From positions 1 through 25,048 of the forward strand of contig NZ_CAJLNI010000013.1 of NCBI RefSeq assembly GCF_905207935.1: a DNA stretch of 25,048 nt. The letters are read 5' to 3'. The stretch is from an uncultured Haemophilus sp. (GTDB taxonomy: Bacteria > Pseudomonadota > Gammaproteobacteria > Enterobacterales > Pasteurellaceae). Shown here in pieces: positions 24,947 to 25,048 of the stretch; position 1 is the stretch's first letter; each line of letters opens with the position of its first letter. The notes beneath the pieces are model-generated. The model saw only the letters and a program-made list of their open reading frames with translations, did not search any database and was not told the DNA's origin. Position numbers and translations under genes: made by a program.

Positions 24947-25048
24947 AAAGCCACCTTTCAGAAACCTTAGTTTCTAAATATTAAACATATCTAATTAATT
25001 GATAACTTTTCTTAAAAATGTGTTACAAAATCCCCTATTATCATTAAA
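24947..25048. promoter_or_regulatory. Repressor/early-gene control region of the prophage (partial)
   Basis: A+T-rich divergent region at the window's right edge. It contains the inverted repeat AGAAAC-CTTA-GTTTCT (24960-24975), directly next to the repressor's ribosome site, and a possible rightward -10 TATTAT (25036-25041) with a weak TTAAAA about 18 bases upstream. Repressor operators are expected here, but none can be proven. Confidence 0.4.

Larger units (their letters stand above)
24028..25048. mobile_element. Mu-like prophage, left end (continues beyond window)
   Basis: The element begins with TGTAT, then CACTT at the same offset as in phage Mu, whose left end reads TGTATTGATTCACTTG as I recall it. 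Inside are two matching 22-base candidate transposase-binding sites (24033-24054 and 24203-24224), a strong terminator and, on the minus strand, a repressor gene pointing back to the end. This is the layout of Mu's left end (attL, repressor c, then early genes rightwards). The ner, transposase A and B genes expected next are outside the window. The insertion lies about 40 bases upstream of the immunity-like gene. Confidence 0.75.

Overview
The window is a chromosomal type VI secretion (T6SS) locus from a Gram-negative gammaproteobacterium, most likely a member of the Pasteurellaceae. The family assignment rests on A+T-rich DNA plus three perfect copies of the nine-base Haemophilus-type DNA uptake sequence (AAGTGCGGT or its complement, at 3705, 4798 and 22920). 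The species cannot be named from sequence alone.

Layout. (1) Minus strand, 7204 down to 1, is an effector-delivery operon: PAAR spike tip, VgrG spike, a DUF4123 adaptor, a large VasX-like pore-forming toxin, and a two-helix membrane protein that is probably its immunity protein and runs off the left edge. (2) 7205-7490 is the divergent control region, with a near-consensus sigma70 promoter facing right and a repeated heptamer. (3) Plus strand, 7491 to 22088, is one tightly packed operon of structural genes: tssB, tssC, tssE, tssF, tssG, an FHA-like protein, tssJ, tssK, tssL, vasI, tssA, tssM. (4) 22089-22182 holds two back-to-back terminators separating tssM from the convergent gene hcp. (5) hcp (minus, 22183-22698) is preceded by a second copy of the putative immunity family (minus, 22954-23985). 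(6) From about 24028 to the right edge lies the left end of a Mu-like prophage, with the transposase-binding end, a terminator and a LexA-type repressor.

How it works together. TssJ-TssL-TssM form the membrane complex; TssE-F-G-K with VgrG and PAAR form the baseplate and spike; TssA, TssB, TssC and Hcp form the contractile tail. The DUF4123 adaptor loads the VasX-like toxin onto VgrG. Gene order follows the Vibrio cholerae cluster (vipA to vasK), as I recall it, except that clpV (tssH) and vasH are missing at exactly the place they should occupy, between tssL and vasI, where only 17 bases remain.

Main points for follow-up are the missing ClpV/VasH pair, the VasX-like toxin cassette, the orphan immunity-like paralogue beside hcp with a prophage inserted 39-42 bases upstream of its start, and the absence of uptake sequences across the core operon, which suggests horizontal acquisition.
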